Positions 30,241 through 31,526 of a DNA stretch of 31,526 bases are shown piece by piece; the stretch's first letter is position 1, and each line of letters begins with the position of its first letter. The position numbers were made by a program, and so were the translations under genes. The notes under the pieces are model-generated. The model saw only the letters and a list, made by a program, of their open reading frames with translations. It searched no databases and had not been told where the DNA came from. Where the stretch lies: NCBI GenBank assembly GCA_002793355.1, contig PFQB01000101.1, positions 1 through 31,526 on the forward strand, in the 5' to 3' direction. This stretch comes from Candidatus Dojkabacteria bacterium CG_4_10_14_0_2_um_filter_Dojkabacteria_WS6_41_15 (lineage in GTDB: Bacteria; Patescibacteriota; Dojkabacteria; GCA-002793355).

Positions 30241-31526
30241 ATGAACCTTGCCCTGTTGATATTTCTCGGAATTTTTTCACTTTTTATTGTATTTCTGTTG
30301 GTTATATTGGTGTTGACTCGAAGAAAGAACTCGACCACCTTTCCTTCAGGTACAACCGAAACGATTGCTGAAGATATTAAAGTATGTTTAAAGATAGCCG
30401 TTCCAAGAAACAATGATAAAACTCCACTCGCAGCAGAGCAACTGTTTGCTTCGCTCCACGGATTATATAAAGAAACCTCAGAAGTTCCCATTCTTAGCCT
30501 AGAGTTGGCTACCGATGCAAAATATGGTGTTCAATTTTTGGTTGTTGTTGATAAATCTTTTGCGTCATTTATTAAGGGGCAAATTTATGCGCAATATCCA
30601 ACTGCAGAAATCACGGTTGTTAAGGATTATATGGATTCAGCAGCTAATTGGGATGCTGCTGCTCAGGTTTCGGCTGGCGAAATTGTATTGGAACGTGAAC
30701 ATATTTTCCCCTTAAAAACCTTTGTGGATTTTGACGTAGATCCGTTGTCAGGAATTACGGGAGCAATCAGCGAACTACATGGAGATGAAGAAGCTTGGGT
30801 TCAATTTGTGGTCAGACCGTATCCAAATACGTGGCAAAAAGTAGCACAAAAATATATAGCAACACTTCGAGACGAAGGGAATAACCTATTTGACGGTGGT
30901 GGTTTTTGGCGCGCGTTCTGGGCCACGATTTCCGGCTTCTTCAGGGCTTTCTTCGAGTCTTTTACCTACGACCCTACAAAACCAATTCAACCCATAAAGG
31001 CACCAACGATTAAATTAGAGCCTTACCAGGAAGAAGAAATAAAGAGGGTAGAGGCAAAAGCTGAAAAGCAAGGATTTCAGGTGGTAATCCGTATTCTTGC
31101 AAAAAGCACAGATTCTGTTCGCGCGGTGCAGATATTCGAAGGGATTGCCGCTTCGTTTCGACAGTATGCGACGGCACATCTGAATGCCTTCTCGCTGAAT
31201 CTAGCGAAACAACCGCTCGAAGTCTTTAAACACTTAAAAGAAAGGTATCTAAGTAAAAACCATATAGAAATTCTTAACATCGAGGAACTGGCGTCGTTGT
31301 ACCATTTGCCTAACACGACGGGCGGGGCAACTTCGCTGTTCGTCACCACTTCCGGGAAGTTGCCCCCACCCCCAGATTTACCTATCGACGAGGGAACGAT
31401 TCTCGCAAAAACGAATTATCGTGGCGCTAGCCAAATGTTTGGTATTAAGAAACGCGATAAGCGCCGCCATACTTACATTATTGGGCGAACGGGTACCGGT
31501 AAAACCGTTATGATGCGAAACATGCT
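30241..31526 (+). CDS. Type IV secretion / conjugation-type ATPase (VirD4/TraD-like), N-terminal part
   Basis: At least 428 residues; the gene runs off the window. An N-terminal membrane helix (about 3-26) is followed by about 380 residues with two similar alpha/beta stretches (around LELATDAKYGVQFLVVVDKS and QGFQVVIRILAKS) and then HTYIIGRTGTGKTVMM, a Walker A motif at 415-422. This layout is that of the type IV secretion DNA-transfer ATPases annotated in many CPR genomes, where a membrane-anchored region precedes the motor domain. The Walker B and later motifs lie outside the window. It might power DNA movement, uptake or pilus-linked export; which one is not decidable here. Confidence 0.75.
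   Translation, partial: MNLALLIFLGIFSLFIVFLLVILVLTRRKNSTTFPSGTTETIAEDIKVCLKIAVPRNNDKTPLAAEQLFASLHGLYKETSEVPILSLELATDAKYGVQFLVVVDKSFASFIKGQIYAQYPTAEITVVKDYMDSAANWDAAAQVSAGEIVLEREHIFPLKTFVDFDVDPLSGITGAISELHGDEEAWVQFVVRPYPNTWQKVAQKYIATLRDEGNNLFDGGGFWRAFWATISGFFRAFFESFTYDPTKPIQPIKAPTIKLEPYQEEEIKRVEAKAEKQGFQVVIRILAKSTDSVRAVQIFEGIAASFRQYATAHLNAFSLNLAKQPLEVFKHLKERYLSKNHIEILNIEELASLYHLPNTTGGATSLFVTTSGKLPPPPDLPIDEGTILAKTNYRGASQMFGIKKRDKRRHTYIIGRTGTGKTVMMRNM

Overview
The window looks like a chromosomal segment of a Candidate Phyla Radiation (Patescibacteria) bacterium, probably near the Microgenomates/Katanobacteria/Dojkabacteria groups. This placement is inferred from gene content (HMA-TauE/SafE copper protein, half-size MFS protein, trigger factor without a PPIase domain, sortase with Ig-like surface protein, VirD4/TraD-like ATPase), AT-rich DNA, very tight packing and the promoter style; no 16S gene is present. 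TGA is used as a stop (rpmI, pheS), so the standard code applies.

Layout. 1-4539: end of a DUF333 protein, a DUF5680 protein, peptide deformylase, a rhomboid protease on the minus strand, a HAD phosphatase-like protein, a LURP-one/tubby-like protein, and a cupredoxin plus HMA-TauE/SafE pair that forms a small copper-handling module. 4540-8271: a possible decayed gene, an Ig-like membrane protein divergent from a sortase, then a GDPD and a phospholipase-D family enzyme. 8365-11785: trigger factor, a heptamer repeat array, tRNA-Arg(CCT), a repeat element, a half MFS transporter, an HExxH-cupin fusion and clpP. 11808-18385: the classical thrS-infC-rpmI-rplT-pheS-pheT translation operon, in which the ThrRS has lost all three zinc ligands. 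18386-18830: a structured repeat element. 18831-21536: a class A penicillin-binding protein. 21592-24405: a small membrane protein, recG and a SpoU-family methyltransferase. 24406-24632: a second structured element and the promoter of the division/cell-wall cluster. 24633-29188: mraZ-rsmH-ftsL-ftsI-mraY, with an MraY that lacks canonical catalytic aspartates. 29225-31526: a LytR_C-domain membrane protein and the start of a conjugative-type ATPase.

Four things stand out. First, most operon-leading genes have a TATAAT/TACAAT-like -10 box only 5-8 nt before the start codon, so they are probably transcribed as leaderless mRNAs; SD-like sites occur mainly inside operons. Second, mraZ has three 10-bp direct repeats lying across its own leaderless start, a likely autoregulatory operator. 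Third, two housekeeping enzymes in their textbook operon positions (ThrRS, MraY) have lost residues normally essential for catalysis. Fourth, three related intergenic elements are built from tiny hairpins with 3-nt loops, including the GCGAAGC sequence known as an exceptionally stable DNA mini-hairpin; one of them looks like an internal deletion derivative of another.
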